Shown: positions 19,822 to 28,984 of the stretch, one piece after another
Layout: every line of letters begins with the position of its first letter
Numbering within the stretch: the stretch's first letter is position 1
From: Xanthomonas sp. Leaf148
GTDB lineage: Bacteria; Pseudomonadota; Gammaproteobacteria; Xanthomonadales; Xanthomonadaceae
Reading direction: 5' to 3'
Assembly (NCBI RefSeq): GCF_001423585.1
Contig: NZ_LMOP01000001.1
Location: 310,001 to 374,000 of the forward strand
DNA: 64,000 nt
Program-made: the position numbers and the translations under genes
Notes under the pieces: generated by a model
What the model saw: the letters and a program-made list of their open reading frames with translations, nothing else
The model's database searches: none
What the model was told of the DNA's origin: nothing

Positions 19822-22650
19822 GTGGATAATCTCCTAAAGCAGTTCGCGCAGTCATCGCAGCTCGCCGGCGGCAACGCCGCCTATATCGAGGATCTGTACG
19901 AGCAGTACCTCGTCGCCCCGGACAGTGTCGATCCGAAGTGGAAGAGTTATTTCGACGGCTTCCAAGGTCGCGATGCCGGTGATGTGCCGCACTCGGCGGC
20001 CATTGCCCACATTCTCAGCGCGTCCAAACAGGCCGCCAATGCCGGTACCGGCGCGGGCGCCAGCGACGAGCGCGAGCGCAATGTCGGCCGTCTGATCACC
20101 GCCTACCGTGCACGCGGCCACCTCGGTGCGCAGCTCGACCCGCTGGGGCTTACCCCGCCGGTCAACCCGCCCGATCTGGACCTGCCCTTCCACAGCCTGT
20201 CGCAGGCTGACATGGACAGCGAGTTCAGCACCGGCGGTGTCGGTGGCCAGCCTCGGATGAAGCTGAAAGATCTGCTGGCCCGCCTGAAGGCGACCTACGC
20301 CAGCAGCATCGGCGCAGAGTTCATGCACATCCAGGAATTCGACCAGCGCCAGTGGATCTACAAGCGCCTGGAAGATGCCGGCGGCAAGATCGCAGGCGAT
20401 GCGGCCAGCCGTAAGCGCACGCTGGAGCGGCTCACCGCCGCCGAAGGCCTGGAGCGCTACCTGCACACCAAGTACGTCGGCCAGAAGCGCTTCTCGCTGG
20501 AAGGCGGCGATGCGCTGATTCCGATGATGGACGCGATCATCCACCAGTCCGGCAAGGACCAGGTCAAGGACATCGTGATCGGCATGGCTCACCGCGGCCG
20601 CCTCAACGTGTTGGTCAATACGTTGGGCAAGAACCCGCGCAAGCTGTTCGACGAGTTCGAAGGCAAGTTCGAGCATGCCCACGACGACCGCGCGCACACC
20701 GGCGACGTCAAGTACCACATGGGCTTCTCGGCAGATATCGCGGTGGGCGACAGCAACCAAGTGCATCTGGCGCTGGCGTTCAACCCCTCGCACCTGGAAA
20801 TCGTCGACCCGGTCGTGGTCGGCAGCGTGCGTTCGCGTCAGGAACGCTTTGGCGATGCCGAACGCAAGACCGTGCTGCCGATCCTGATCCACGGCGATGC
20901 CGCATTCGCCGGCCAGGGCGTGGTGATGGAGCTGTTCCAGATGTCGCAGGCGCGCGGTTTCGCGGTCGGCGGCACGGTGCACATCGTCATCAACAACCAG
21001 ATCGGCTTCACCACCAGTACGCGTGACGATGCCCGTTCCACGCTGTATTGCACGGACGTGGCCAAGATGATCGGCGCGCCGGTGTTCCATGTGAATGGCG
21101 ACGACCCGGACGCGGTGATGTTCGTGTCCAAGCTGGCCTACGAATTCCGTCAGCAGTTCAAGAAAGACGTGGTCATCGACCTGGTCTGCTACCGCCGTTG
21201 GGGCCATAACGAAGCCGACGAACCGGCAGCGACCCAGCCGGTGATGTACCAGACCATCCGCAAGCACAAGACCACCCGCGAGCTGTATGCGACCAAGCTG
21301 GAAAGCGATGGTGTGCTGAGCGCCGACGAGGCCAAGGCGCTGGTGGACGGTTACCGCAACAAGCTGGATTCGGGCGAATACACCACCGAGCTGGCTACGC
21401 GCAAGCCGGACGAATTTGCCATCGATTGGTCCAAGTATCTGGTCGGCACTGCTGCCGATCCGGTGGATACGCGCGTCAAGCGCGACCAGTTGGATCGTCT
21501 GGCCAAGTTGATCACCACCATTCCCGAAGGCGTGGAGCTGCATGCCCGCGTCGCCAAGATCTACGACGACCGCGTCAAGATGGCCGCCGGCAATCAGCTG
21601 GGCGACTGGGGCTTTGCCGAAAACCTGGCCTACGCCACGCTGCTGGCCGAAGGCCACAAGCTGCGTCTGGTCGGCCAGGATGCCGGTCGCGGTACGTTCT
21701 TCCACCGTCACGCGATCCTGCATGACCAGAAGAACGACAACTACTACCTGCCGCTGCGTCAGCTGGTCGAGAACCCGGAAGACGCCACCATCATCGATTC
21801 GCTGCTCAGCGAAGAAGCGGTGATGGGCTTCGAATACGGCTACTCCACCACCGACCCGAACGCGCTGTGCGTGTGGGAAGCACAGTTCGGCGACTTTGCC
21901 AACGGCGCGCAGGTGGTGATCGACCAGTTCATCGCCGCAGGCGAAGCCAAGTGGGGCCGTATCGCGGGCCTGTCGCTGTTCCTGCCGCACGGTTACGAAG
22001 GTCAGGGCCCGGAGCACAGCTCCGCGCGTCTGGAGCGTTTCCTGCAGCTGTGCGCGCTGGAGAACATGCTGGTCTGCGTGCCGACCACACCGGCGCAGTG
22101 CTTCCACATGATCCGTCGCCAAATGCGCATGACCACCCGCAAGCCGCTGGTGGTGATGACGCCCAAGTCGCTGCTGCGTCACAAGCTGGCGGTGTCGAGC
22201 CTGGAAGAACTGGCCGATGGCGAGTTCCAGCATCTGATTCCCGATGCCAAGGCCGATGCCGGCAAGGTCAAGCGCGTGGTGCTGTGCTCAGGCAAGGTCT
22301 ATTACGACCTGCTCGAAGACCAGACCAAGCGCGGTCAGGACGATGTCGCAATCCTGCGCGTGGAGCAGCTGTATCCGTTCCCGCGTGCGCAGCTGGCCGC
22401 CGAACTCAAGGCCTATGCCAACGCCACCGACGTGGTGTGGTGCCAGGAAGAGCCGCAGAACCAGGGTGCGTGGTACCAGATCCGCCATCACCTCAATTTC
22501 TGCCTGGCCGGCGGTCAAAGCCTGCATTACGCCGGCCGTGTCCGTTCGCCCTCGCCTGCCGCCGGCCACATGGCCGACCACATCGTCGAACAGCAAACGC
22601 TGGTCGCCGATGCGCTCCTCAATCCGTTCAACGACCAAGTCGCTGAATAA
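19822..22650 (+). CDS. sucA: 2-oxoglutarate dehydrogenase E1 component
   Basis: Thiamine-diphosphate-dependent decarboxylase of the 2-oxoglutarate dehydrogenase complex. 942 residues starting at a GTG (read MDNLLKQFAQSSQLAGG), matching usual E1 length and N-terminus; the longer frame upstream crosses the TATAAT. Motifs: MAHRGRLNVLVN, FNPSHLEIVDPVV, the ThDP site IHGDAAFAGQGVVME and NNQIGFTTS, and LPHGYEGQGPEHSSARLERF near the C-terminus. First gene of sucA-sucB-lpdA. No clear ribosome site precedes the GTG. Confidence 0.97.
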   Translation: MDNLLKQFAQSSQLAGGNAAYIEDLYEQYLVAPDSVDPKWKSYFDGFQGRDAGDVPHSAAIAHILSASKQAANAGTGAGASDERERNVGRLITAYRARGHLGAQLDPLGLTPPVNPPDLDLPFHSLSQADMDSEFSTGGVGGQPRMKLKDLLARLKATYASSIGAEFMHIQEFDQRQWIYKRLEDAGGKIAGDAASRKRTLERLTAAEGLERYLHTKYVGQKRFSLEGGDALIPMMDAIIHQSGKDQVKDIVIGMAHRGRLNVLVNTLGKNPRKLFDEFEGKFEHAHDDRAHTGDVKYHMGFSADIAVGDSNQVHLALAFNPSHLEIVDPVVVGSVRSRQERFGDAERKTVLPILIHGDAAFAGQGVVMELFQMSQARGFAVGGTVHIVINNQIGFTTSTRDDARSTLYCTDVAKMIGAPVFHVNGDDPDAVMFVSKLAYEFRQQFKKDVVIDLVCYRRWGHNEADEPAATQPVMYQTIRKHKTTRELYATKLESDGVLSADEAKALVDGYRNKLDSGEYTTELATRKPDEFAIDWSKYLVGTAADPVDTRVKRDQLDRLAKLITTIPEGVELHARVAKIYDDRVKMAAGNQLGDWGFAENLAYATLLAEGHKLRLVGQDAGRGTFFHRHAILHDQKNDNYYLPLRQLVENPEDATIIDSLLSEEAVMGFEYGYSTTDPNALCVWEAQFGDFANGAQVVIDQFIAAGEAKWGRIAGLSLFLPHGYEGQGPEHSSARLERFLQLCALENMLVCVPTTPAQCFHMIRRQMRMTTRKPLVVMTPKSLLRHKLAVSSLEELADGEFQHLIPDAKADAGKVKRVVLCSGKVYYDLLEDQTKRGQDDVAILRVEQLYPFPRAQLAAELKAYANATDVVWCQEEPQNQGAWYQIRHHLNFCLAGGQSLHYAGRVRSPSPAAGHMADHIVEQQTLVADALLNPFNDQVAE

Positions 22651-22692
22651 CTCCTCTTCCCCAAAGAACGAAAACCCTAGGACGCTCCCCGA

Positions 22693-23904
22693 ATGGCCAC
22701 CGAAGTCAAAGTTCCGGTACTGCCCGAATCCGTTTCCGACGCCACCATCGCCAGCTGGCACAAGAAGGCCGGTGAAGCGGTCAAGCGCGACGAGAATCTG
22801 GTCGACCTGGAAACCGACAAGGTCGTGTTGGAAGTTCCTTCGCCTGTCGACGGCGTGTTGAAGGAAATCAAGTTCGAAGCCGGCAGCACGGTCACCAGCA
22901 ACCAGCTTCTGGCGATCATCGAAGAAGGCGCCGTTGCCGCCGCGGCTCCGGCCGAAGAGAAGAAGGCCGACGCACCGGCCGCCGCTGCTGCAGCTCCCGC
23001 TGCCGCCCCGGCACCGGCTGCTGCCGCTGCGCCGAGCGCGTCGAAGTCCGCTGCCGATTCGCTTCCCCCGGGTGCGCGTTTTTCCGCGATCACCCAGGGC
23101 GTGGATCCGTCGCAGGTCGACGGTACCGGCCGCCGCGGCGCAGTGACCAAGGAAGACATCGTCAACTTCGCCAAAGCCGGCGGCGTGGGCAAGGCCTCTG
23201 GCGCCCGTCCGGAAGAGCGCGTGGCGATGACCCGCGTGCGCAAGACCATCGCCAAGCGTCTGATGGAGTCCAAGAACTCCACCGCGATGCTGACCACCTT
23301 CAACGAAGTGAACCTGGCCAAGGTGTCGGCCGCGCGCAAGGAACTGCAGGACGAGTTCCAGAAGGCGCACGGCATCAAGCTCGGTTTCATGAGCTTCTTC
23401 GTCAAGGCCGCCGCCAACGCCTTGCAGCGCTTTCCGCTGGTCAACGCTTCGATCGACGGCGACGACATCATCTATCACGGCTACAGCGACATCTCGATCG
23501 CCGTCTCCACCGAGAAGGGCTTGGTCACGCCGGTGCTGCGTAACGTCGAGCGCCAGTCGTTCGCTGAAGTCGAACAGGGCATCGCCGACTACGCCGCCAA
23601 AGCGCGCGCCGGCAAGCTGGGCCTGGACGATCTGCAAGGCGGTACGTTCACCATCACCAACGGCGGCACCTTCGGCTCGCTGCTGTCCACCCCGATCATC
23701 AACCCGCCGCAGAGCGCCATCCTGGGCATGCACGCGATCAAGGAACGTCCGATCGCCGAGAACGGCCAAGTCGTGATCGCGCCGATGATGTACCTGGCGC
23801 TGTCTTACGACCACCGCATCATCGACGGCAAGGATTCGGTGCAGTTCCTGGTCGACATCAAGAATCAGCTGGAAAACCCGGGCCGGATGCTGTTCGGCCT
23901 GTGA
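22693..23904 (+). CDS. sucB: Dihydrolipoyllysine succinyltransferase (E2)
   Basis: Core of the 2-oxoglutarate dehydrogenase complex. 403 residues: one lipoyl domain (lysine in [15 protein letters not shown], about residue 43), an Ala/Pro-rich linker, the E1/E3-binding domain ([21 protein letters not shown]), then the catalytic domain with the active-site motif [13 protein letters not shown] (His about 375, Asp about 379). 42 bases after sucA. Confidence 0.97.
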   Translation: MATEVKVPVLPESVSDATIASWHKKAGEAVKRDENLVDLETDKVVLEVPSPVDGVLKEIKFEAGSTVTSNQLLAIIEEGAVAAAAPAEEKKADAPAAAAAAPAAAPAPAAAAAPSASKSAADSLPPGARFSAITQGVDPSQVDGTGRRGAVTKEDIVNFAKAGGVGKASGARPEERVAMTRVRKTIAKRLMESKNSTAMLTTFNEVNLAKVSAARKELQDEFQKAHGIKLGFMSFFVKAAANALQRFPLVNASIDGDDIIYHGYSDISIAVSTEKGLVTPVLRNVERQSFAEVEQGIADYAAKARAGKLGLDDLQGGTFTITNGGTFGSLLSTPIINPPQSAILGMHAIKERPIAENGQVVIAPMMYLALSYDHRIIDGKDSVQFLVDIKNQLENPGRMLFGL

Positions 23905-23913
23905 GCCATCGCT

Positions 23914-24024
23914 CCCTCTCCCGTCTGCGGGAGAGGGTTGGGGTGAGGGCCGCGCCATCGTCGGCCGCTGTCGCCCTCCCTCATCCGGCGCTTCGCGCCA
24001 CCTTCTCCCGCCTCCGGGAGAAGG
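23914..24024. repeat. Paired hairpin repeat between sucB and lpdA
   Basis: Two stem-loops, CCCTCTCCC...GGGAGAGGG (23914-23937) and CCTTCTCCC...GGGAGAAGG (24001-24024), flank a GGGGTGAGGG...CCCTCATCCGGCG segment that can also pair across. The same CCCTCATCCG/CCTTCTCCC element recurs at 38810-38849. Within the operon it may reduce lpdA expression or stabilise the upstream mRNA. Confidence 0.75.
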
Positions 24025-24048
24025 AGAACGAATCAAGGAATTGCTAAA

Positions 24049-25485
24049 ATGGCTGAAAACTACGACGTCGTCGTCATCGGTGCCGGCCCGGCCGGCTATC
24101 ACGCGGCGATTCGCGCGGCCCAACTGGGCATGAAGGTCGCCTGCATCGACGCGGCACTCGGCAAGGACGGCAAGCCCGCCCTGGGCGGTACGTGCCTGCG
24201 CGTGGGCTGCATTCCGTCCAAGGCGCTGCTGGATTCCTCGCGCCAGTTCTGGAACATGGGTCACCTGTTCGGCGACCACGGCATCAGCTTCAACGATGCC
24301 AAGATGGACGTGCCCACCATGATCGGTCGCAAAGACAAGATCGTGAAGCAGTTCACCGGCGGCATCGCGATGCTGTTCAAGGCCAACAAGATCACCCCGT
24401 ACTACGGCTTCGGCCAGTTGCTGCCGGGCAATATCGTCAAGGTCGCCCAGCACGAAGGCGGCGAGATCGAACTCAAGGGCACCAACGTGATCCTCGCGGC
24501 CGGTTCGGAATCGATCGAACTGCCGTTTGCCAAGCTTGACGGCGACACCATCGTCGACAACGTCGGCGGCCTGGATTTCACCGCTGTGCCCAAGCGCATG
24601 GCAGTGATCGGTGCCGGCGTGATCGGCCTGGAACTGGGCAGCGTGTGGAAGCGCCTGGGCGCCGAGGTCACCATCCTTGAAGCGCTGCCGGACTTCCTGG
24701 CCCTGGCCGATGCCGAAGTGGCCAAGACCGCGCTGAAGGAATTCAAGAAGCAGGGCCTGGACATCAAGCTGGGTGCCAAGGTCGGCAAGACCGAGATCAC
24801 CGGCAGCGGCGATGCCAAGCAGGTGGTGCTCAGCTACACCGACGCCGCAGGCGAGCAGACCCTCACCGTGGACAAGCTGCTGGTGGCCGTGGGCCGCAAG
24901 GCCGCGACCAAGAACCTGCTGGCGGACGGCACCGGCGTCAAGATGACCGACCGCGGCCAGATCGAGGTCGATGGTCATTGCCACACCGGCGTCGACGGCG
25001 TGTGGGCCATCGGCGACTGCGTGCGCGGGCCGATGCTGGCGCACAAGGGCTTCGAGGAAGGCATCGCGGTGGCTGAACTGATCGCCGGCCTGCCGGGTCA
25101 CGTCAACTTCGACACCATTCCGTGGGTGATCTACACCGAGCCGGAGATTGCCTGGGTCGGTAAGACCGAGCAGCAGCTCAAAGCCGAGGGCGCGGCCTAC
25201 AAGGCTGGCAGCTTCCCGTTCGCGGCGATCGGCCGTGCGGTGGCCATGGGCGAGCCGGCCGGCTTCGTCAAGGTGATCGCCGATGCCGAAACCGACCGCG
25301 TGCTGGGCATGCATCTTGTGGGCGTGGGCGTCTCCGAGCTGGTGCACGAAGGCGTGCTGACGATGGAATTCAACGGCTCGGCCGATGACCTGGCGCGTAT
25401 CTGCCACGCGCATCCGACCCTGTCCGAAGCGATCCACGACGCCGCGATGGCAGTGAGCAAGCGCGCGATCCATAAGGCCAATTAA
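24049..25485 (+). CDS. lpdA: Dihydrolipoyl dehydrogenase (E3)
   Basis: FAD enzyme that reoxidises dihydrolipoamide with NAD+. 478 residues: GAGPAGYHAAIRAAQLG (FAD), redox disulfide GGTCLRVGCIPSKALL, NAD site GAGVIGLELGSVW, second FAD motif AIGDCVRGPMLAHKG, and the catalytic His-Glu pair in HAHPTLSEA. The start has a ribosome site (AAGGAA) about 8 bases upstream. Third gene of the 2-oxoglutarate dehydrogenase operon, after the hairpin repeat. Confidence 0.97.
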   Translation: MAENYDVVVIGAGPAGYHAAIRAAQLGMKVACIDAALGKDGKPALGGTCLRVGCIPSKALLDSSRQFWNMGHLFGDHGISFNDAKMDVPTMIGRKDKIVKQFTGGIAMLFKANKITPYYGFGQLLPGNIVKVAQHEGGEIELKGTNVILAAGSESIELPFAKLDGDTIVDNVGGLDFTAVPKRMAVIGAGVIGLELGSVWKRLGAEVTILEALPDFLALADAEVAKTALKEFKKQGLDIKLGAKVGKTEITGSGDAKQVVLSYTDAAGEQTLTVDKLLVAVGRKAATKNLLADGTGVKMTDRGQIEVDGHCHTGVDGVWAIGDCVRGPMLAHKGFEEGIAVAELIAGLPGHVNFDTIPWVIYTEPEIAWVGKTEQQLKAEGAAYKAGSFPFAAIGRAVAMGEPAGFVKVIADAETDRVLGMHLVGVGVSELVHEGVLTMEFNGSADDLARICHAHPTLSEAIHDAAMAVSKRAIHKAN

Positions 25486-25487
25486 GC

Positions 25488-25655
25488 CGGGAACCGGGAA
25501 TCGGGAGTCGGGAATCGGGAATCGTAAAAGCGGTCCCATCACCTCACTCCTCATGCTGACGCCGGACCTAGGTCCGGCGTCATGCGTTCTGGCTTCTACA
25601 TTTGCTTTGACCCACTCCCTATTCCCAACTCTCGATTCCCGACTCCCTGATCCCC
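25488..25655. repeat. GGGAATCG direct repeats and their inverted copy
   Basis: Downstream of lpdA the unit CGGGAA(T/C)CGGGA(A/G)TC is reiterated at 25490-25525. A complementary cluster (ATTCCC, GATTCCCGACTCCCTGA) lies at 25620-25650, so the two can form a long stem around the palindrome at 25557-25582. Related repeats occur at 49096-49231. Confidence 0.7.
25557..25582. terminator. Perfect 26-base palindrome after lpdA
   Basis: TGACGCCGGACCT is followed immediately by its exact reverse complement. A U-tract is absent (TGCGTTCTGG follows), so it is at best a weak intrinsic terminator for the suc operon or an mRNA end protector. A protein-binding role is also possible. Confidence 0.5.
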
Positions 25656-25656
25656 G

Positions 25657-26250
25657 ATGAAATCAATCTGCGTCTACTGCGGCTCCAATGCCGGCAACAA
25701 GCCTGTCTATGTCGAGCGCGCCATGGCGCTGGGCGATCGCATCGCCAAACAGGGCCTGCGTCTGGTCTATGGCGGCGGCAACGTCGGCTTGATGGGCACG
25801 GTGGCCAACGCGGTGCTGGCCGCCGGCGGTGAAGTCACCGGCGTGATTCCGCAGCAGCTGGCCGATTGGGAAGTGGCGCATCGCGGGCTGACCACGCTGG
25901 AAGTGGTCGGCTCGATGCATGAGCGCAAGATGCGCATGTTCGAGCTGTCCGATGCCTTCGTCGCCCTGCCCGGCGGCTTCGGCACCATGGAAGAGATTTT
26001 CGAGATGCTCACCTGGCGCCAGCTCGGCATCGGCAACAAGCCGTGCGCCTTCCTGGATATCGCAGGGTTCTATGCGCCACTGATCGGCATGATCGATCGC
26101 ATGGTGGAAGAACGTTTCCTGCATCCGGATCAGCGCGCCGACCTGTGGTACGGCGACGACATGGAGCAGATGCTGGAGTGGATGCAGCACTACACCCCGG
26201 CGCAGGCATCCAAGTGGATCGACGAGAAGCGCCGCTCCACGCTGGTGTAA
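25657..26250 (+). CDS. LOG-family cytokinin riboside 5'-monophosphate phosphoribohydrolase
   Basis: Hydrolyses nucleoside 5'-monophosphates at the N-glycosidic bond, releasing the free base; in plants and some bacteria this activates cytokinins. 197 residues starting MKSICVYCGSNAG. Lysine-decarboxylase-fold motifs YGGGNVGLMG and the signature PGGFGTMEEIFE are intact. In a plant-associated genus a cytokinin-related role is tempting, but the family is widespread in non-plant bacteria. Confidence 0.92.
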   Translation: MKSICVYCGSNAGNKPVYVERAMALGDRIAKQGLRLVYGGGNVGLMGTVANAVLAAGGEVTGVIPQQLADWEVAHRGLTTLEVVGSMHERKMRMFELSDAFVALPGGFGTMEEIFEMLTWRQLGIGNKPCAFLDIAGFYAPLIGMIDRMVEERFLHPDQRADLWYGDDMEQMLEWMQHYTPAQASKWIDEKRRSTLV

Positions 26251-26525
26251 TCGAAGACACCCCTGGTCCACGCGGCCGCAACGCGCGTCGCTTTCTGCAA
26301 GCGCGCGCGGCAGTAACGCGCATCGACTCAGCGAACGCATGCTCACGCTAATACCGGGCAAACGCGTGCGCCCGAACATCTGCCAGGCGCGACGTCGGTC
26401 GCCAACGTCCGACGCACAGCAACGGTGCATCGCTAAGGCACCACCTCGTCCCAATCGCCCCGGTCTGCCAGCTTGCAACGGCAGTCACGCTGACTGCAGC
26501 AACCGACATCGCCGCCTCGCATAGA

Positions 26526-27128
26526 ATGGCGACGATGCTCGATACCCTCGCCGCTGACGCGCACCACAGCCTGGACATCAAGCACAGTCGCTTTCTGGCC
26601 CATGCTGCTGCACTCGATTCTTCCGCGCAGGCGCTGGAGATCGTGCAGCGCGTGTCGGTACCGGATGCCACGCACAACTGCTGGGCCTACCGGTTCGGGC
26701 AGGAGTACCGTTCCAGCGACGATGGCGAGCCCAGCGGCACGGCGGGGCGGCCGATTCTGGCAGCCATCGATGGCCAAGGCTTCGATCGCGTGGTGGTGGT
26801 GGTGACGCGCTGGTATGGCGGGATCAAGCTCGGTGCCGGTGGGCTGGTGCGCGCTTATGGCGGTACCGCGGCCGAATGCCTGCGCCTGGCCACGCGGCGG
26901 CCGCTGGTTGCGCTGACCCTGCTCGACCTGCAATGCCAGTTCGACGATCTGGGGCTGGTGCACGCGGCGCTTGTCGCGTTCCATGTCGACAAACTGGATG
27001 AACACTTCGACGCCCAAGGCGCAGCGTTACGCGTGCAGCTGCCTGCAGATCAGCTTGCTGGCTTGAAAACCCGCCTGTGCGACGCCACTCGCAATCGTGT
27101 CCACCTCTCAACACCGGAAGCCGCATGA
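26526..27128 (+). CDS. yigZ: YigZ/IMPACT family protein
   Basis: 200 residues. The N-terminal UPF0029 domain carries the family pattern: IKHSRFLAHAA, DATHNCWAYRFG, DDGEPSGTAGRPIL and VVTRWYGGIKLGAGGLVRAYG. A C-terminal domain of about 70 residues follows. The function of bacterial YigZ is unresolved (the eukaryotic relative acts on translation control). A second Met three codons in is an alternative start. The stop overlaps the next gene by ATGA. Confidence 0.93.
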   Translation: MATMLDTLAADAHHSLDIKHSRFLAHAAALDSSAQALEIVQRVSVPDATHNCWAYRFGQEYRSSDDGEPSGTAGRPILAAIDGQGFDRVVVVVTRWYGGIKLGAGGLVRAYGGTAAECLRLATRRPLVALTLLDLQCQFDDLGLVHAALVAFHVDKLDEHFDAQGAALRVQLPADQLAGLKTRLCDATRNRVHLSTPEAA

Positions 27129-28894
27129 CTCAGCCAGCCGCCGCCAGGCCCAACCCATTGCGGAAGCTTGGCAGCCTGCGCACCTTGTGGCCGTTCGTGC
27201 AACGCCAGCGCGGCCTGTTCGCCGCCTGGCTGATCGCACTCGCGGTGTCCTCCGCGGCCACCTTGAGCCTGCCGGCCGCGGTCAAGCGCATGATCGACCA
27301 CGGCTTCTCCGGCGGCACGCAGATCAACCAGGCCTTCGCATTATTGTTTGTGGTGGCAGTGGTGCTGGCCCTGGCGACCGCAGCGCGTTTTTACTTCGTG
27401 GCGTTGCTGGGCGAAAAAGTCGTCGCAGATCTGCGCGGCCGTCTGTATGCGCACCTGATCAGCCTGGACGCCGGTTTTCATGATCGCAGCCGCAGCGGCG
27501 AGCTGGTGTCGCGGCTGTCGGCCGACAGCGAGCTGTTGCGCGGGCTGATCGCCAACACCATGTCGGTGGCGTTGCGCAGCTCGGTGACGGTGATCGGCAG
27601 CATGGTGATGTTGTTCGTCACCAGCCCGCGCCTGGCCGGATTCACGCTGATCGGCATTCCGTTGGCGGTGCTGCCGATCGTGCTCGGCGCGCGCCGGCTG
27701 CAAAAGATTTCGCGCGCCAGCCAGGATCGCGTGGCCGACGCCAATACGCTGGCGGCCGAAACGCTCGGCGCGGTCCGCACCGTGCAGGCGCATGCGCGCG
27801 AGCGCTACGAGAGTCAGCGTTTCAGCCAGGCGTTGTTTGCGGCGATCGATACTGCGCGGCTGCGCATCCGCACCCAGGCCGGCGTCACCGCCATTGCGAT
27901 CATGCTGATCTTCGGTGCCATTGTCGGTGTGCTGTGGTTGGGCGCGCACGACGTGGTGTCCGGCCGCATGACGCCCGGCACGCTGGGCCAGTTTGTGCTG
28001 TATGCGTTGATCGGCGGCGGTTCGGTCGGCGCGCTGGCCGAGGTGTGGAACGAGTTGCAGCGCGCCGCCGGCGGCATGGGCCGGGTTGGCGAACTGCTCG
28101 ACGAACAGTCGGCGATCGTGGCGCCGGCCACGCCCATGCGCTTGCCGCAGCCGCTGCGCGGGGCGATTCATTTCGACCAGGTGATGTTTCATTATCCGCA
28201 GCGCCCCGACGCACCGGCGCTGGATGGATTCGACTTGCATGTCAGCCCCGGCGAAACCGTTGCCCTGGTCGGCCCGTCCGGCGCCGGCAAGAGCACGGTG
28301 CTGGCGATGCTGCTGCGCTTCCACGACCCCGCCAGCGGCAGCGTGCGCATCGACGAGGTGGACCTGCGCCAGACCGACCCGGTGCGCTTGCGCGAGAACA
28401 TCGCACTGGTCCCGCAACAACCGACCCTGTTCGCCGCCAGTGCCGCCGACAACATTCGCTACGGCCGCCTGGAGGCCAGCGATGCCGAGGTGGAAGCGGC
28501 AGCGGCCGCAGCAGAGGCCGATGTCTTTATCCGCGCCCTGCCCCAAGGCTATGCCAGCGAACTGGGCGAGCGTGGTACGCGTCTGTCCGGCGGCCAGCAG
28601 CAACGTGTGGCAATCGCACGTGCCTTGCTCAAGGACGCGCCCATCCTGCTGCTGGACGAAGCCACCAGCGCACTGGATGCACAGAGCGAGCGCGCCGTGC
28701 AGCAGGCACTGGACCGACTGATGCAGGGCCGCACCACTTTGGTCATCGCGCACCGCCTGGCAACCGTGCTCAAGGCCGACCGCATCGTGGTCATGGATGC
28801 CGGCCGTATCGTGGCGCAGGGCACGCATGCGCAGTTGATCGCCGAAGGCGGCCTGTACGCCGAGCTGGCGCGGCTGCAATTCATCGATCAATGA
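27125..28894 (+). CDS. MsbA-like ABC exporter (fused membrane and ATPase domains)
   Basis: 589 residues: six membrane segments in the first 310, then a complete ATPase domain with Walker A GPSGAGKST (about 383), Q-loop VPQQPTLF, signature LSGGQQQRVAIARAL, Walker B ILLLDEATSALD and switch His IAHR. It belongs to the half-transporter group near MsbA and functions as a homodimer; lipid or drug export is likely. Its intact motifs contrast with the exporter homologue at 29973. It overlaps yigZ by 4 bases. Confidence 0.94.
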   Translation: MTQPAAARPNPLRKLGSLRTLWPFVQRQRGLFAAWLIALAVSSAATLSLPAAVKRMIDHGFSGGTQINQAFALLFVVAVVLALATAARFYFVALLGEKVVADLRGRLYAHLISLDAGFHDRSRSGELVSRLSADSELLRGLIANTMSVALRSSVTVIGSMVMLFVTSPRLAGFTLIGIPLAVLPIVLGARRLQKISRASQDRVADANTLAAETLGAVRTVQAHARERYESQRFSQALFAAIDTARLRIRTQAGVTAIAIMLIFGAIVGVLWLGAHDVVSGRMTPGTLGQFVLYALIGGGSVGALAEVWNELQRAAGGMGRVGELLDEQSAIVAPATPMRLPQPLRGAIHFDQVMFHYPQRPDAPALDGFDLHVSPGETVALVGPSGAGKSTVLAMLLRFHDPASGSVRIDEVDLRQTDPVRLRENIALVPQQPTLFAASAADNIRYGRLEASDAEVEAAAAAAEADVFIRALPQGYASELGERGTRLSGGQQQRVAIARALLKDAPILLLDEATSALDAQSERAVQQALDRLMQGRTTLVIAHRLATVLKADRIVVMDAGRIVAQGTHAQLIAEGGLYAELARLQFIDQ

Positions 28895-28984
28895 CGCCCG
28901 GTTGATGCCCACTGCGGGCCACACGCTCGCTCACCGGCCTCGCCGGCAGTGCGACTTCGAGCGACCCGACGTACCGATGCGACC

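Noticed and set aside
22288-25554. A 1088-codon minus-strand frame opposite sucB and lpdA
   Set aside because: His/Gly/Ala-rich composition and complete overlap with conserved enzymes show that it is an antisense artefact.
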